Source: Phoenix dactylifera (taxonomy: Eukaryota; Streptophyta; Magnoliopsida; Arecales; Arecaceae). From it: 64,000 nt of DNA. The stretch's first letter is position 1; each line of letters starts with the position of its first letter. The DNA lies in NCBI RefSeq assembly GCF_009389715.1, contig NC_052397.1, positions 14,146,129 through 14,210,128 of the forward strand, written 5' to 3'. A program made the position numbers and the translations under genes. This document shows, piece after piece, positions 22,401 to 34,925 of this stretch. The notes beneath the pieces were generated by a model. The model was not told where the DNA came from and did not search any database. It saw only the letters and a list, made by a program, of their open reading frames with translations.

Positions 22401-25361
22401 TTTTTTTGATGTATATATTCTCTAATTCCATTCAATCTCAGAATGATAGAAGTTTTGGTTGGATGCTGTCATTCCATGTAACCGTATGGAATACAGAATC
22501 TCATGATGTCTATATAAGTACTTGTAGCAATATTGAATATGGAATCTATGATGTCTATATGAGTACTTTATTTTATTGCTATACGTGTTTCAATCATAGT
22601 ACCAGGCTGGCAAGAAGTAATATAAAAAACTTTTTCATGTCCTTGTGCTTGTAATCTCGCTACTGAACTAATAATAATTTCTCGTCTTGTTATCATTTGC
22701 ATACTACCAAGTTGGAAGCTTCTAAAAAGATGAGTCTTATGGTTAATAAATTCAGATAACAATACCTTAACAGGTAAAAAGCAAAAATTTGTATGTCACT
22801 TGGGATTTCGCAGAAAAAATTATAGTTAGTTTTGCTATCTGTAACCTGCTAAGCCCTTTTTCCCTTTTTTCAGGAATGGAATTAGAATGCTCTTGGCCCC
22901 TTCCATGCTGGCATGCCTGCGCATTCTCTTGGTTTAGTAGTTGAAAAATTTTTGTAACTTTTCTCAAATTTTGTGCAAACAGAATTTAAAACTTGTGCAG
23001 TCCCAATCAAAAATTGGTCTAAACTTTTAAGCATGTGTTGTTTGCAGATTTATGCAATTGACCTTCAAAACTTATGCATCCTCTATTATAGAACTCTGTC
23101 AGCATGGAAGGGGCAAGTATCCTAGCAGTGAAAAAGTCATTCTTGGAAAAAATAAAATGTATAAAGTAGCAAATAAAAACTTGACTATATTTTTTTTTGC
23201 ACTTCTTCATGCAGATGGATGCAAGAGATAGGACAGATGATTAGGCGAAAACAAGATTTTTTTTTTTAATCTTTTGTTGAGAATTGCTCTGGGACTGTCA
23301 CTTTCTAATTTGCATCAGAACCTCTCCTTGGTGCAAGTGCTGAGGAGTGAGGAGAGAGGTGCTAACCTGCTGACTGAAGCACCTATTGATAAGAACAAAA
23401 GAATAACGAGTCCATAATGAGGGAGGAGTATTTTTCTATAATTAGGATTTATTGGAGGCATAATGCCTTTAATCACCCAACTGTTATGTGAGAATAGAGG
23501 GAAGAAATATATTTATAGGCCAAGGCTCAAGTGGACTCATCGATGTTTGGCGCAGTATGTTGATGGGTATGCTAAGCCTTCTAGAAGGCATGATTTTGTG
23601 GGAAAATATACTGATAAGAGGCATAATTTTTGAGTCAGCAAGGGCTTATGACTTTATCGTTTTAGATGTGTGGATCTTAAGAAGGCTACTTGGTGCTCTA
23701 GTGGCTCCTTTAACCATTATTTGGGAAGTGATATTTACAGCAGGATATAGGGAAGTCATTGGAAGGTTTATTCTGTTACAATATTAATTGAAGATTTATG
23801 GAATGGTGAAGTGGAAGTCAACCATGTTGGAGACATTGAATGCAGACAAGAGAGTAAAATCTTTCAAACGAATATTTTGATGGGAGATTAAACCTATATA
23901 AGGCACATGTTTTTATGTAAACTGTTGTATGCTTTATATTATAAGAAGGTTATTTCTAAGGAGTGATACATGATCATGAAAAGATTCAAGAGAAGATAGT
24001 GTTGAAGAATTAGCATAGCTTATGTAAGGTTATTATCCATGTCATAGCACAATGTAGCTAGCCCTAGTCCACTTATTTGGTCTTTGCCACATTCCGACAT
24101 GGGCATGCAAAAAGAAGAGTTAAAGACCCTTTTTTCAGCGATAATAGCGCCCATGAATTCATGTGTTGTATTATTTTGGGCAAAAGAGTTCGAAGATGCC
24201 CTAGATTGGCATGCACATAGGTGGCTCCTACAGGGCAGGAGACCTTTTGATTTTGTCGAACATGTCTCGCTGGTTTGTAAGACTACAACACAGTTGTGAA
24301 TACTAATTTCAGTGAGGTTATGGGAGATCAGATGGTTCAGTGTATCCATGAATTCAACCATTTCAATGAAGGCATAGTTCTCAGAGCTTGCCAAGTGGAG
24401 ACACCACCTAAAGCAACCTTTCCACTTCCCAGCAGTTTCTCCACTTCCAAGCCTGCTGAAGTGGATATGCTGGTCTTGAAGGGGTCAAAAAAAAAGGATG
24501 TAGCTTGTCATCAATCAAACACCTACTTTGCCATATGTCTTTCTTCTATCATACTGATTGCCATCTCTCCTTCCCACCTCCACCTAACTATTTGACTTTG
24601 GATGAAAAAAAGAGAACTTTTTATATTTTTGATACATTTGACTATTTGTCCTAATGAAAATGAACTATCCTCGGTCTCCATGTGGAGGCAGGCTTGTTGG
24701 CTATATTTAATTTGCAGGTGTCCAGAACATTCCTTGGTTATTCTCAGGTTTTTTATGGCTGAAATATTTGACCCTGTTCCTTGGATAATGAAATTGCCAA
24801 TCATCTTGCACATCATTTTCATCGATTACTTTTGTATTACAGATTCAGCTCTATTTTTGAGCTGCTATTTCTTTTGATCGTCATGCGGCCGGTGCAGATT
24901 GTTATTGTGTTAGAAGGCACAGAAGCTAATATTTATTTTAAAATATTTATGTTTTAAATTGTTTCTTTTCTATCCTAATCCAAAAGCTCTACTTTTTTTT
25001 TTTTACAGTATGCCTATTTTCTGAGTTTAAACTTCATAATAAACCATTCAACTTTTTCTTTGGCTTTGGTTGGTATAAGGGGAAAAGACTTAGCTTTACG
25101 GCCTTTCAGAGGTACTTGGACAACTTTAATGGTGCCAAATGGAGGTCTTATGCGAAGATGCTCTTCTTGTTTGCTCCTTTTGGTCCCAATGGTTAAGCTA
25201 GGCATTGATAATAGCATCACTCACAAGTCACAATGCATCTCCCTCCCATCTCTTCATACATACAAAGATCTATATTCTCCTTTTAATATTTCTCTTTTGA
25301 TTGAAGTCTGATCAAAACAATATAATCTTTCTTTTATATTGATTCCCAACTGTTGCTTCTC

Positions 25362-25409
<48 letters not shown>

Positions 25410-27848
25410 ACTCTCACTTTTAAAACACTAGCAACTAGGCACTATTTCTTTAATAAATCTCTCCTAGGGGTTTGGCATTTTCGAGAAGGGAATAGCCACA
25501 AACAGACACAAAAAAAGGCAAGCCTCGTCGGCTTTACCACTGGCCTCTTTTTTGTTTTTGGACCACCACATGGTCCCTACTCCCACAGCCATTTCTACTT
25601 CTCCTCTGTGCCTTATAAACTATAATCTACTCTTCTATTCCTTATAAATTAAGTATAAACTGCTTAACCGAGGTATTGTGCCCCACAAAACCCTATCATA
25701 TTAATATCATCACCATTTTTTGTTTGGAAAGATGGATCCTCAATTCATGAAGATTATCATAAATTCCTAATTACCATTGTCTGAAAGTGCCAACTAGGGT
25801 GCAATTATGTAGGTTAGTCTGGATCTTGCTCGAACCAACCCAGCATGACTTGGTTTTAGGTCCTGCTTGCATTCCTTGGTTTTTCTTTTTTTGATGTGGT
25901 TTTGCTTGCAGTGTAGCTCAAGGGTGATGAATGGTCCTCATGTACTTATAACTAGCTCTTCTGCTCTTGTTGTGCATACATTTGCGACTGAAATAATAGA
26001 AAATAAAAGGGGGAAAAAGTCTAATGTCAGTTCATTTCAACTTAGGCCTAAATTTAAGGCTGAGCCTGGATTGTTCCATAAATTTGGGTCTAACCAAGAT
26101 GGCTTGGTTTTTTAAGATTCCTTTGGCTAGGTAAATTTCGGATCCGGTTGCATCATCATGTCTGAAGAATATAGATCAGCAGTACCAGGTTAGGATATAG
26201 TTGTTTGATGGGTTTGGGTCCATCTCATGCATCAGAGTTCTCAAACAATGACATAATCTGTAATTTTGTATCTGTACGTTAATTTATGCTGTTTCCCAAT
26301 TGCTGCAGCTGCATGCAATCTTGTTTCTCCAATCTCTTTCACCTGGGAATAAACACTGATCAGATGAGTCCAGGAAAATGCTGTTCCTCTTCATCATCAG
26401 ACAGCTTGCCTTTGTGGTCGAGTCTTAGAAGAGGATGTGTGTAGAATATTAGATTGTGTTTAGTCACCATGTTGTTATCTTTTAGCTCTAGTGGATTATC
26501 CAAGGAACATGGTGAGACTCTGAAGAAACCATTGTTTCTATCACTCTTCAACAATGACAATAGCAAACTGATCAACTCAATGTAAATCCATCTGATCGCC
26601 GCCTTGGCCGAGTTTTTCTCTCCCGACCTCAAAACGATAGTCATCTGCAAGAGAAACACAGAATTATTCCTGTCTAATATAACTAGCTCTACCCATCCAC
26701 AACTCATTTCTATCTAGTACAAGTGCAAAAACAAATTTCTCTGATTTATGTTATTATTTATTTTTGTGAATTTTTGATATTTAATATTTTACTGACAGTT
26801 TGATGCCAATAAAAAAGGTGTGATTCATGTTTTTTTTTTTTTTGAAGAAAATTGTGCAGAAGATTTGTAATAATACTTTATTTCCACCACTAACATGGTC
26901 GCAAGTTTGGCTTTTTCTGAGCATTTCAACAAAAGGCAAAGATGGGAATTTGGAAGGAAAAAAATATATAGAGAATTTGCTAAAAATTCTAAACGAACGC
27001 GGGTTATTAAAACTTTTCCTTGATTTTGTAAAATTTTCAAAGCATGGAAGGAATCAATTATAAGTAATAGCGAAAACACCATTATTGTAGCAATCTTAGT
27101 ATTTGATTGGTAACTCCCAAATGATTCTTTTAGTTGTGAATAAGTCATGAATAAATTCCAAGCTTTGTGAATTGTTGGATGATTCTTGTTTCATTCAATT
27201 ACATTAGATTAATTTAGAGTAGACTCACCCTAAGGAAAATCTAGAACAATTTGGGAAATATTTTTTTACTATCATTTTAATAAATTTACTCTGGAAATCT
27301 ATCAGTTTTTCATTATCAACCAAACATGCCAAAAGTACTTTCTCAAGTATTCTTTTTCTAGAAATCTACTGTGCAGAAATCATATTTCTAAAAGAAAAAA
27401 TAATTTTCGCAACCCAAACAAACCCAAAAATTTATTCACCACAAATGATATGCATGCGAGACAACTACATTGCCTTAGGACAAAAGCAGGCTAAGCACTA
27501 ATATAGATCATGAGGCCGATAAGACGGAACAACTTGTCGACATGACGACCGGGGCAAACCCGCCCATTCAAAACCAAATAAATAAAGAGGCACCACGCAA
27601 CAAGACTCTCTCTCTCCCTCCCTCCCCCTCTCTTTCAGCCAAAAACCCAAGGAAACAACAGAGATGGGACCAAGCAGCAAAGTCTTCGTTGCTCCATTTC
27701 TTTCATTTGTCCATATATCACCGTCAACCGTTCATATATACTACTACAAATGCACTTTGTGGTGCAATGACCTGAACATAGCATCATCCCCCAATAGGTT
27801 CTTGGTGATGCAAGTGAAGGAATTCAAGCAGGTAGATGAGAGTAGAAG
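22207..27848. other. Spacer between LONRF and the ERF gene
   Basis: The first few hundred bases are LONRF 3' UTR with the duplicated segment. I recognise no gene in the rest. Around 23480-24400 several moderately long open frames occur on both strands (for example a 99-aa frame at 23488-23787), which could be a worn-out element, but no motif identifies it. There is a CT microsatellite at 25369-25403 followed by CTCACT repeats, and T-runs near 24992 and 26830. The last 300 bases before 27849 are likely ERF promoter and leader, with a CT/CCCT-rich tract at 27606-27636. Confidence 0.55.
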
Positions 27849-27855
27849 ATGGTGA
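27664..27855 (+). promoter_or_regulatory. Candidate upstream ORF overlapping the ERF start codon
   Basis: A 63-codon frame (MGPSSKVFVAPF...) ends with TGA at 27853-27855, so it overlaps the ERF ATG (27849-27851) in another frame. If the transcript starts upstream of 27664, ribosomes that translate it would pass the main start, which would lower ERF translation. The transcript start is unknown. The peptide has no recognised similarity. Confidence 0.35.
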
Positions 27856-29051
27856 GGAAGAGAAGAGGCCTTGTAGCGGTAGAGGCCAAGACCAGCAGCT
27901 GGGATGAGGCTGCGATGGAAGCGGCTGCCTCTGGGGGTGCTCGCCGTCCCCAGAAGCGCTTTGTTGGGGTACGACAGCGGCCTTCAGGACGGTGGGTGGC
28001 GGAGATCAAGGACACAGTCCAGAAGATAAGGGTGTGGCTTGGTACGTTCGACACGGCCGAGGATGCCGCTCGGGCCTACGATGAGGCTGCCTGCCTGCTT
28101 CGGGGGGCCAGCACTCGTACCAACTTCTGGCCATGCTCTCCGGTGTTGCACCGCTTGCCGCCGGCCCTGCCATCCAAGGTTTACGGCCTCCTCCTCGCGA
28201 GGCTCAAAGCCAGTAATTCTCTTGCTGCTGACGGTGCTACTGTTCCATTGCCTGAAAACCAGCAGCTACCACAGCAGCAGCAGCAGCAGCAGGAGCAGTG
28301 TGGCGATGAAGGACTAGATGACATCGATGACTTCCAATTCGCCGACTTCTTGGATGATCCAAACGTATCAGATTCTATTCTTACAAATGATACCAGGTTT
28401 CATGATGATGTATGCAAGAGTGTGCAATCTAATTGCACCAGGGAGGAAGAGCAAGGGGGGAGGGAATTGGACCAGAATATAGTGATGGTGGGTCAAGTTG
28501 GTACCGAGGTAGAAGGTGAGGAGGGTGGGGTAGGAGAGGAGGGAGGAATGGGAGATTTGGAAGCTATGGATTTCCGATTCGTGGATTCCTTGGAGGGGTC
28601 TTCTTGCCTCTACTCGCCATTTGAGGTTGTGGAGGAGATCATGGAGCCAATCGAACAGGTGAGTGGCGCCGGAGATGAGAAGTGGATGTTTGCATCCCCA
28701 ATGAAGAGGATGAAATATGAGAGGAGGATCTCTGCGTCTCTCTATGCTATCAGTGGTATATCGGAGTGCTTGAATCTTAGGCTTCGAGGCAGTAAGGAAG
28801 AAGGAAGAGGAGTTGATGACTCCACCAGCCTTGGCTTTGCATGTGAGGAACATAAAGGAGATGAGGCAAAGAAGGTAGGGGAAGGTCTTGGAGAATTCAC
28901 AACACCAGGCCAGTTAGCATCTTCATCCTCTACTTCGAGTAATGATAGTTATAAACTGTATCACCTCAGCAGTTCAGGATCAAAGGTCCACTCATCCCCT
29001 CATGACGGATATTTGGAGACCCAAGTCAAGTATGATTTCATATATTGTTAA
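27849..29051 (+). CDS. AP2/ERF transcription factor, RAP2-11/ERN1-like
   Basis: This is a single exon of 400 aa. One AP2/ERF DNA-binding domain spans about residues 37-93, with [20 protein letters not shown], the WLGTF core and the [14 protein letters not shown] helix followed by TRTNF. The [12 protein letters not shown] form of the domain is typical of the RAP2-11/ERN1 branch of ERF factors (ERF subfamily B-6). Members bind GCC-like elements and act in low-potassium or symbiotic signalling in other plants; the role here is unknown. After the domain comes a helix [15 protein letters not shown], a CAG-coded glutamine run (about residues 141-147), and an acidic segment [14 protein letters not shown] (about 157-170) that could be the activation region. 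A second acidic, Glu/Gly-rich stretch follows at about 200-240. The basic MVRKRRG start sits just after a purine-rich leader. I chose this ATG because it is the first in frame and the next in-frame Met (residue 23) would leave little before the domain. Confidence 0.9.
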   Translation: MVRKRRGLVAVEAKTSSWDEAAMEAAASGGARRPQKRFVGVRQRPSGRWVAEIKDTVQKIRVWLGTFDTAEDAARAYDEAACLLRGASTRTNFWPCSPVLHRLPPALPSKVYGLLLARLKASNSLAADGATVPLPENQQLPQQQQQQQEQCGDEGLDDIDDFQFADFLDDPNVSDSILTNDTRFHDDVCKSVQSNCTREEEQGGRELDQNIVMVGQVGTEVEGEEGGVGEEGGMGDLEAMDFRFVDSLEGSSCLYSPFEVVEEIMEPIEQVSGAGDEKWMFASPMKRMKYERRISASLYAISGISECLNLRLRGSKEEGRGVDDSTSLGFACEEHKGDEAKKVGEGLGEFTTPGQLASSSSTSSNDSYKLYHLSSSGSKVHSSPHDGYLETQVKYDFIYC

Positions 29052-30936
29052 GCATGTCTTTAGGGAGGTTATAGAGCTGCAGACTGGATAGCTTTCTACA
29101 TGACAAATCGATCATACTGGCTTAGAGACCTGGGAAACTGCTTTTGCCCTATCGGAAAATTTTTGTAACTTTTTTGTCGCTGATGCAAGTGGATGTATTT
29201 ATTCAAGAATTTTGTAAACAAACCGACCCAACTAAAAAAAAGTTTATCTATACTAATTTTGCAAATCTCTTCGAGTATGGCTCAATTTATTAGGCTTCAA
29301 GAATGCCAATTATCTAGCCATCAATATTCTTTGATTATATAAAAAAGAAGGGGGTTAAGGATACTAAACTTACACTATCATGTCGAAGCTTTTGGAGCAA
29401 GTCATTCAAGAAGATATAATATTTTTTTATGTTGTTCATATTTGCTGATGGATTTGGGATTAAATCTTCTAATATTAGTACTTCACCAAAGCATATGCTT
29501 CTGAAGGCGTATAATTCTATATGCGGTGTTTGCCAAGAGAAAGCAAGATTATTTCAATATGAAGCCTATATAAAGAATTGAATTTTTATATTTATTGTTA
29601 TTTTTATTTTTATTTTATTTTATTTTTGGAGAGGGATGCCAATGAGCTAAGCTACTGCTAGTTGACTTAGAACAACATTTTTTGTATTTGACATATGGTA
29701 AAGGAAAATAGCTAGCAACTGTGAATTGGTTTGGAAGTCTTTTTTTTTTCTTTTGATGTGAATTGGTTTGGAAGTCATACATTTGTTTTGAATTAGCATT
29801 CAATACATTCAATAGATTTATTTCCTCTTCCTAGTTGTTAATACTTGCTAGATACATCATTTGCAGTTAAGAAAAATTGTTGTTTGCTACATATAACCTT
29901 TTAGCCATCTGGATCATGGATGATCACTTTAGAATTGCATTTATTTTATTCTTCTGAGAGAAAAGGAAAGGCAAGCCCATCAATTCCTAACTCTAGAATT
30001 GCACTGAACTTGTAGGTTTGATTACTTGTCCACTTATCCTAGTCTGCTCTGCGTTTAGGGCATGTATATTGTTCATGAGTTGTGTCTACTTACTTCTTTT
30101 TTTTGAGGGGGAAAGGTGTCTACTTAATTGTTAGTCCTATGAATATGGCATGAACATTGGTATGGCTAGCTTTGGTTCCATTCAGCAAATTGTCATCCTA
30201 GAATTTGTTTCTCTGCAATCAGAAACTATATCCTGTGGTTGATGCATTATCTACCCTCTGCTTCATAAAATGTTACAAGTTCAATTGTGGTCATAAGAGT
30301 TATAATTTCAAGACTGGCATTAGGATAATATGCGCCGATAAAGTAATTCCCTAGTTGTTATTACTTAATGTTATCAGAGTGCGTTGCCCTTAAGCTATGG
30401 CTATGATCTTTAATCCTGCATGTAGACTTCTTCTAATGAGCGTAGTCAGCTACAAGTTTCAGTCCATATGAGATTGTTCTTATCATCAAAGTTGAAGACT
30501 ACCTTATAACTCAAGTGTTTTAAGCTAATAATCTATTAAAGGAGCAACAGTTCAAGATTCCCTTAGAAAAAGTTGGAAATATAGAGGGGAAAACAATAAT
30601 GTTTTATATAACCACTTTCACTTTTAAAACATAAAGTCCAAGTCAAAGAGCACATTGAAACACAATCCCTATGATGATTTTGCATAAAATAAGAGCAAAC
30701 GATAGGGATAGGAGGAGAAAAAATTGGGATTCGAGTGGCCTTACAAAGGTGAAGAGCACAAAATAGCATCTCTCGGTTTTGTCTTATTGATCTGGGTCAC
30801 CTATTTGTAACCACTCCCCATTTTTTTAGGGAACTCCTTACCTTGTAAACTACATCCACTATAGGGAATTATGTCAGCAAGTGACAACTCAGATATTTAA
30901 AAGATTTTTCATTCATAAAACCGAAGATTGATATGT

Positions 30937-31166
30937 CACTACAGGAAAAATAGCTTTCTCCGACTGTGATCTGCCGATGCTAGAAAAAAGTATTGGCAAT
31001 TTAGTCGCCACGCTAAAATTTGCCGACGCTTTTTAGTAGCATCATCAGAAATTAAACTAAGACGATGCTTATAAGTGCCGTCGGAAGTCAAGAGATTAAG
31101 ATGATGCTTATAAACGTTGGTATATATATTAAAAAGCATCGGCAATGTCTGATTTTTTTTGTAGTG
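30937..31166. mobile_element. CACTA-type MITE, 230 bp, complete
   Basis: The element starts CACTACAGGAAAAATAG and ends GATTTTTTTTGTAGTG, so both ends carry the CACTAC terminal inverted repeat of En/Spm (CACTA) transposons. Subterminal copies of a GCCGATGCT-like motif lie in both orientations (CTGCCGATGC, GCCGACGC, AAGCATCGGCAATG), as is usual for this superfamily. The 3-bp flanks are TGT and CGT, a one-base mismatch from a perfect target duplication. It is far too short to code for a transposase and must have been moved by an autonomous partner. Confidence 0.8.
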
Positions 31167-31729
31167 CGTGTAAAAGAAACCCAATCAAAAATTCCTAGTC
31201 ATTTCTCAAAATGATGCTGCTTCATCAGAATTGATTTATAAAATTCAGTAAAAGGATCATTTTTTTCAAACAGTCAAGAAAAGATCAACATTCATGCACA
31301 CCACATACATGAGCTTTCCATGGAAAAACTAAAGCAGTCCTCACTGGACAAAAACATGCATGAATCTTGAGCTCCATGTTTCTCCTTTTCTTTTCAAGGA
31401 AAAATGATGACGAGGAGAACCAATTTTCTCCTCGCCATTCATCGTTTGTGCAGTTTAACTTGTTGTCCCCTGGTTTTGTACCTTGGTCCTCCGGAGTGCC
31501 CTTGGTGCTAAAGACCCTTTCTCACACCTATCAAGCTCCAGTCATGAGTTGGTTTGGCACCAGCACAAAGATCATGTAGGTCCCTCAATGGCTGAATGGC
31601 TCAATGGCACCAGCTATTCTGAAATCTCTAACTTGGCCAAACCCAATAAACTCAACAGAGGTAGACCTATGGGTTTACTAAACCCCTATGAGGTTTTCTT
31701 TTCTTTTCTGTTTTTCAGACATAAAGTTT

Positions 31730-32000
31730 TGGTTTTTGTTTTTGTTTTTTGGTGCGAAAGCGACTAAGCTCATTGTATTATTGATATAGTATAAGTAAGA
31801 TAGAAACACAACCTAGATATATATAGTATTAAGCAAGACGAAAAGAACAATGAAAATACCAAGGTCATACAGGTGCTACCAACCATGGGGAGCAAAACAA
31901 AATTCTACAAAGCCAACTAATCCATGCATGAATATGGACAACTATTGCATTGCAGCTGACCTAGATGACTTGGTGGATGGGGGCAGGCAGAGCAGGAGAG
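31730..32000 (-). mobile_element. Possible non-LTR retrotransposon 3' end
   Basis: A T-rich run at about 31729-31750 (poly-A on the minus strand) is followed by GGTGCGAAAGCGACTAAGCTCATTG. It resembles in layout the LINE tail at 62935. No coding remnant was recognised, so the call is tentative. Confidence 0.25.
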
Positions 32001-32989
32001 TTATGGAAAACTCCCTGAAGGGCAAAACTCGACCCCTATGAGATCGAGGACTAGATATTGAAAGATTTACTTGAAATTAATCTGGATGGTAGGTCATGGT
32101 GCAACTCACGATCCCATAAAATTATGATCCCACTTTATTTTCAAACCTGGTGGCTCGGTTGATTGGCACTCCTGTAGGCTCATCTTGCATACAAATTTTG
32201 AGGGTACCAGGTCCTGCATCCACCAAGAACATTTCTTTCCTTGAGCGTAAAGGTAAAATTGAAGATTGTGAGGCATTTCCACTGCATAATAAGAAACTAA
32301 AATCAGACAGAAGAAATTAGTCCCTATGCAAGGTGCATCATGTCAGCGGTGTACTACGCCAATCAAATTTTTCGTTCATGTAAGCCCCATCATCGTGCTG
32401 CTTGTCTTGGATTTCGCCCTCTCACCTCGTATCGGATTGTTCCTATGGTGCATCCCTGACATGGTGCACCGGATATAATTTCTCTACAAAGAAGGCCTAG
32501 CCGTATGGGCCAGATGGTAAGCAATATGCAATTCACTGCATATCATCTGAAACATTAGGCTACTCTATAGCTGGGATGCTTCCACCCATCGGTCCCATCC
32601 ATGCCACCCTTGTATGCATAAAATGAGGCAAAGAAGTGATGGAAGTTGGGCCAAGCTGCATTAAGTGTAAATAAAAAATGGCTTGGAGGCAATGATGACA
32701 AGATTGGTGCTTCCCATATCCTTTCAAGCAGCTTTCATAAAAATTTCTCTCACTTAGGCTCGTTAGTAAAGCAAAATGAGATGCATATACTTGTCGATAC
32801 ACAGGTAAGATGGCGAGCTCAGGTTGGAGTATAGTCATCCACTTGGAAATGTAGCTAACCCCTCATTAAAAGATTCTAAACCTAACACCTGCCAAAAGAG
32901 GCTGTTTGTAACCTGCAAAAGAGAGTATGATCGTGCCTCAAGTTCATAATATTTTTATTCGAGCGCAAAGAAAAAGCCAAGAAGCACTT

Positions 32990-34400
32990 CACATTCATTG
33001 CCTACCATGTGGCCGGTGAGGTTCCCTCTATATCTCCTCACCAAATTATGAAGGCCAAGGCAAAACAAGAGCCAAGCTCATGTCCGCCTAGTGGCCATCT
33101 CTCATTTATAGGGGCACAACCGAGGGTCCGCCAGCCTTGGCAGGCAAAGGCTGGGCTAATAACAGCATCGACAAGGCACGGCAGAGGCACGTCCAAGACC
33201 GCAAACCATCGGCTGGGGCGCCTCAGCAATCGGAACAAGCGTTTGGTCAGAAGGGCCATGTGCAGGCCAAACCGAGTGACCGAGAGGGCCAAACCAAATA
33301 TCCAGTCGCGCGCATGGTCTGAATGCCTTTGGTCCAGGCCAGTGCGTGCGCGGAGCCACAGGCAAACGACAGGAGGACCGGCGTGTGCGTGGCCATGGCA
33401 TCCTTGGCTCAGGCCGGCGCACGCGCATGCAAGGGGCAATCGCCATAAGCAACGGGAGGCAACTGCCGGCGTGCACCAAAGACTAGCGCACGCGCATGCA
33501 AGGGGCAATCGCCATAAGCAATGGGAGGCAACTGCCGGCGAGCGCCAAAGACCAGCGCATGCGCGAGCAAGGGGCAACCGCCATAAGCAACGGGAGGCAA
33601 CTGCCGGCGCGCGCCAAAGACCAGCGCACGCGCGAGCAACGGGGGCAACCGCCATAAGCAACGGGGGCAACTGCCGGCGCGCGCCAAAGACCAGCGCACA
33701 CGCGAGCAAGGGGCAACCGCAGTGAACCAGCCACGCGCGCGGGCCCTTGGCGCCCAAGACCAGCGCGCACGCGCGCCATGTGCAACGGAAGGCAACCAAC
33801 CGCCTGAGCGCGCGGAAGCCAGGTCTGTGTGCGCGCGGGCGCGAGCAAGAGGTGACCACCGAGCGGCCAGGCGACCAGCGCCTAGGCGCCCAGCGGCCGG
33901 ACTGTCAGCGCCCAAGCGGCCAAAGGGTCAAACCGCAACAGCAACCGTCTGGCCTAACCAAAGGGTCAAGCGTGGGAAATCAAGGGCGGCCCCTGACTTG
34001 CCCATGCCCATGCGCAGTCCGCCAGACCGCGCGCAACAGGGGCTTGGCCAGCACGCTAGGCCCTAGCCACATGACCGGCCATCTGCAGAGGCAAACCCAG
34101 AGGAGTGTCAACAGCCAAAACCGACCAACCAAAGGCCTCTGTAGTAGCCAGAGCTTGGCCAACTGCAAGGAACCGCCAGCAACCACAACTGCAGTCAAAT
34201 GCTATAACAGTAAGAAACTGCAAGCAATTGCCACCAAGACAAGCAACAGCTAGCCAACCACCAGAAATCCTTTGAACCACCGGCCAAACCGTTAGCAACC
34301 AATTGGCAACCGGATTAAGACAGCAGCCACTGCAGTGGGAGTTCCAAAGGAGTTGCCAAAGGATCCAAACCGCCAGCCAAAAGGAGAAGCCACTGCATGC
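32990..34400. repeat. GC-rich repetitive block, unclassified
   Basis: About 1.4 kb with much higher GC content than the flanks begins near 33000 and fades by about 34400. Long open frames occur on both strands (238 aa plus, 273 aa minus), but none shows a domain; high GC content and the 69-bp array explain why stops are rare. It is followed directly by an LTR-like segment, so it may be the internal part of a non-autonomous LTR retrotransposon. No gag or pol motif was found. Confidence 0.45.
33418..33720. repeat. 69-bp tandem repeat, about 4.4 copies
   Basis: Copies begin with CGCACGCGC or a variant at 33418, 33487, 33556, 33625 and 33695, and each contains CCATAAGCAACGGG, CAACTGCCGGCG and CCAAAGACCAG. 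The last copy stops after GGGGCAACCGC. Because 69 is a multiple of three, frames that are open in one copy stay open throughout, giving 23-residue peptide repeats on both strands. The copies differ by a few substitutions each. Confidence 0.85.
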
Positions 34401-34925
34401 CAATGTAAGGGTCTACAAATAGATTCGAATTGAGTGGGGGAAGGGACTTTTGGACATTATATCAGTTAGCCACTTGTAAAGTGCATTCGGCCAAGAGGCT
34501 TGGGTAGGCATATTGCCTAATTCGATCCTTAGGGACTTGGGCCAAGGCAGGGTATATCAACCCCCCTTGGATTTGGCTAAGGAAGGGATCATCTTTCCTC
34601 CTTAGAATATTTGTATTTCTTTTTCACCATCGAATCAAAGCTACCTTTGATACCTCAACATTCTCATTTGAGTTGTCTTCATTGGCCACCAAAGCTTAAG
34701 GTTCCGAAGAGGAGTGCAATACTTCATTCTTAGCCAAGTATAACTTGGAATTGGAAGGAGCATTAGTACGGAATTTCCTTTGGCTGGTGCTATCTACATT
34801 CGGTCAAGGATGCACACCTTGTTTAGGCCAACGCCAAGAAGCTAGAAGGGACTCTTTGGTGTGGGAAGTGAGTGACCGACACTTGGTCCCCACCATCATG
34901 CTACAGGATAAAGGGGAAGTGCTAT
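34390..34925 (+). mobile_element. LTR-like segment next to the GC-rich block
   Basis: The stretch has a TATA-like GGTATATCAA, a poly-A-signal-like region and a run of CTTGGGCCAAGGCAGGG and CCAAGTATAACTTGG palindromic motifs, like many plant LTRs. No partner LTR, primer-binding site or target duplication was established, so this is a guess from general appearance. Confidence 0.25.

Noticed and set aside
23488-23787. 99-aa frame as a gene
   Set aside because: No motif, no conserved splice pattern; other frames in the same region are equally open.
33418-33720. CRISPR-like array
   Set aside because: The whole 69-bp unit repeats without unique spacers, and the window is from a plant nuclear genome.
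33038-33859. 273-aa minus-strand frame with Arg/Ala/Leu repeats
   Set aside because: Produced by the 69-bp array and high GC content; no domain, no exon signals, and other frames are equally open.
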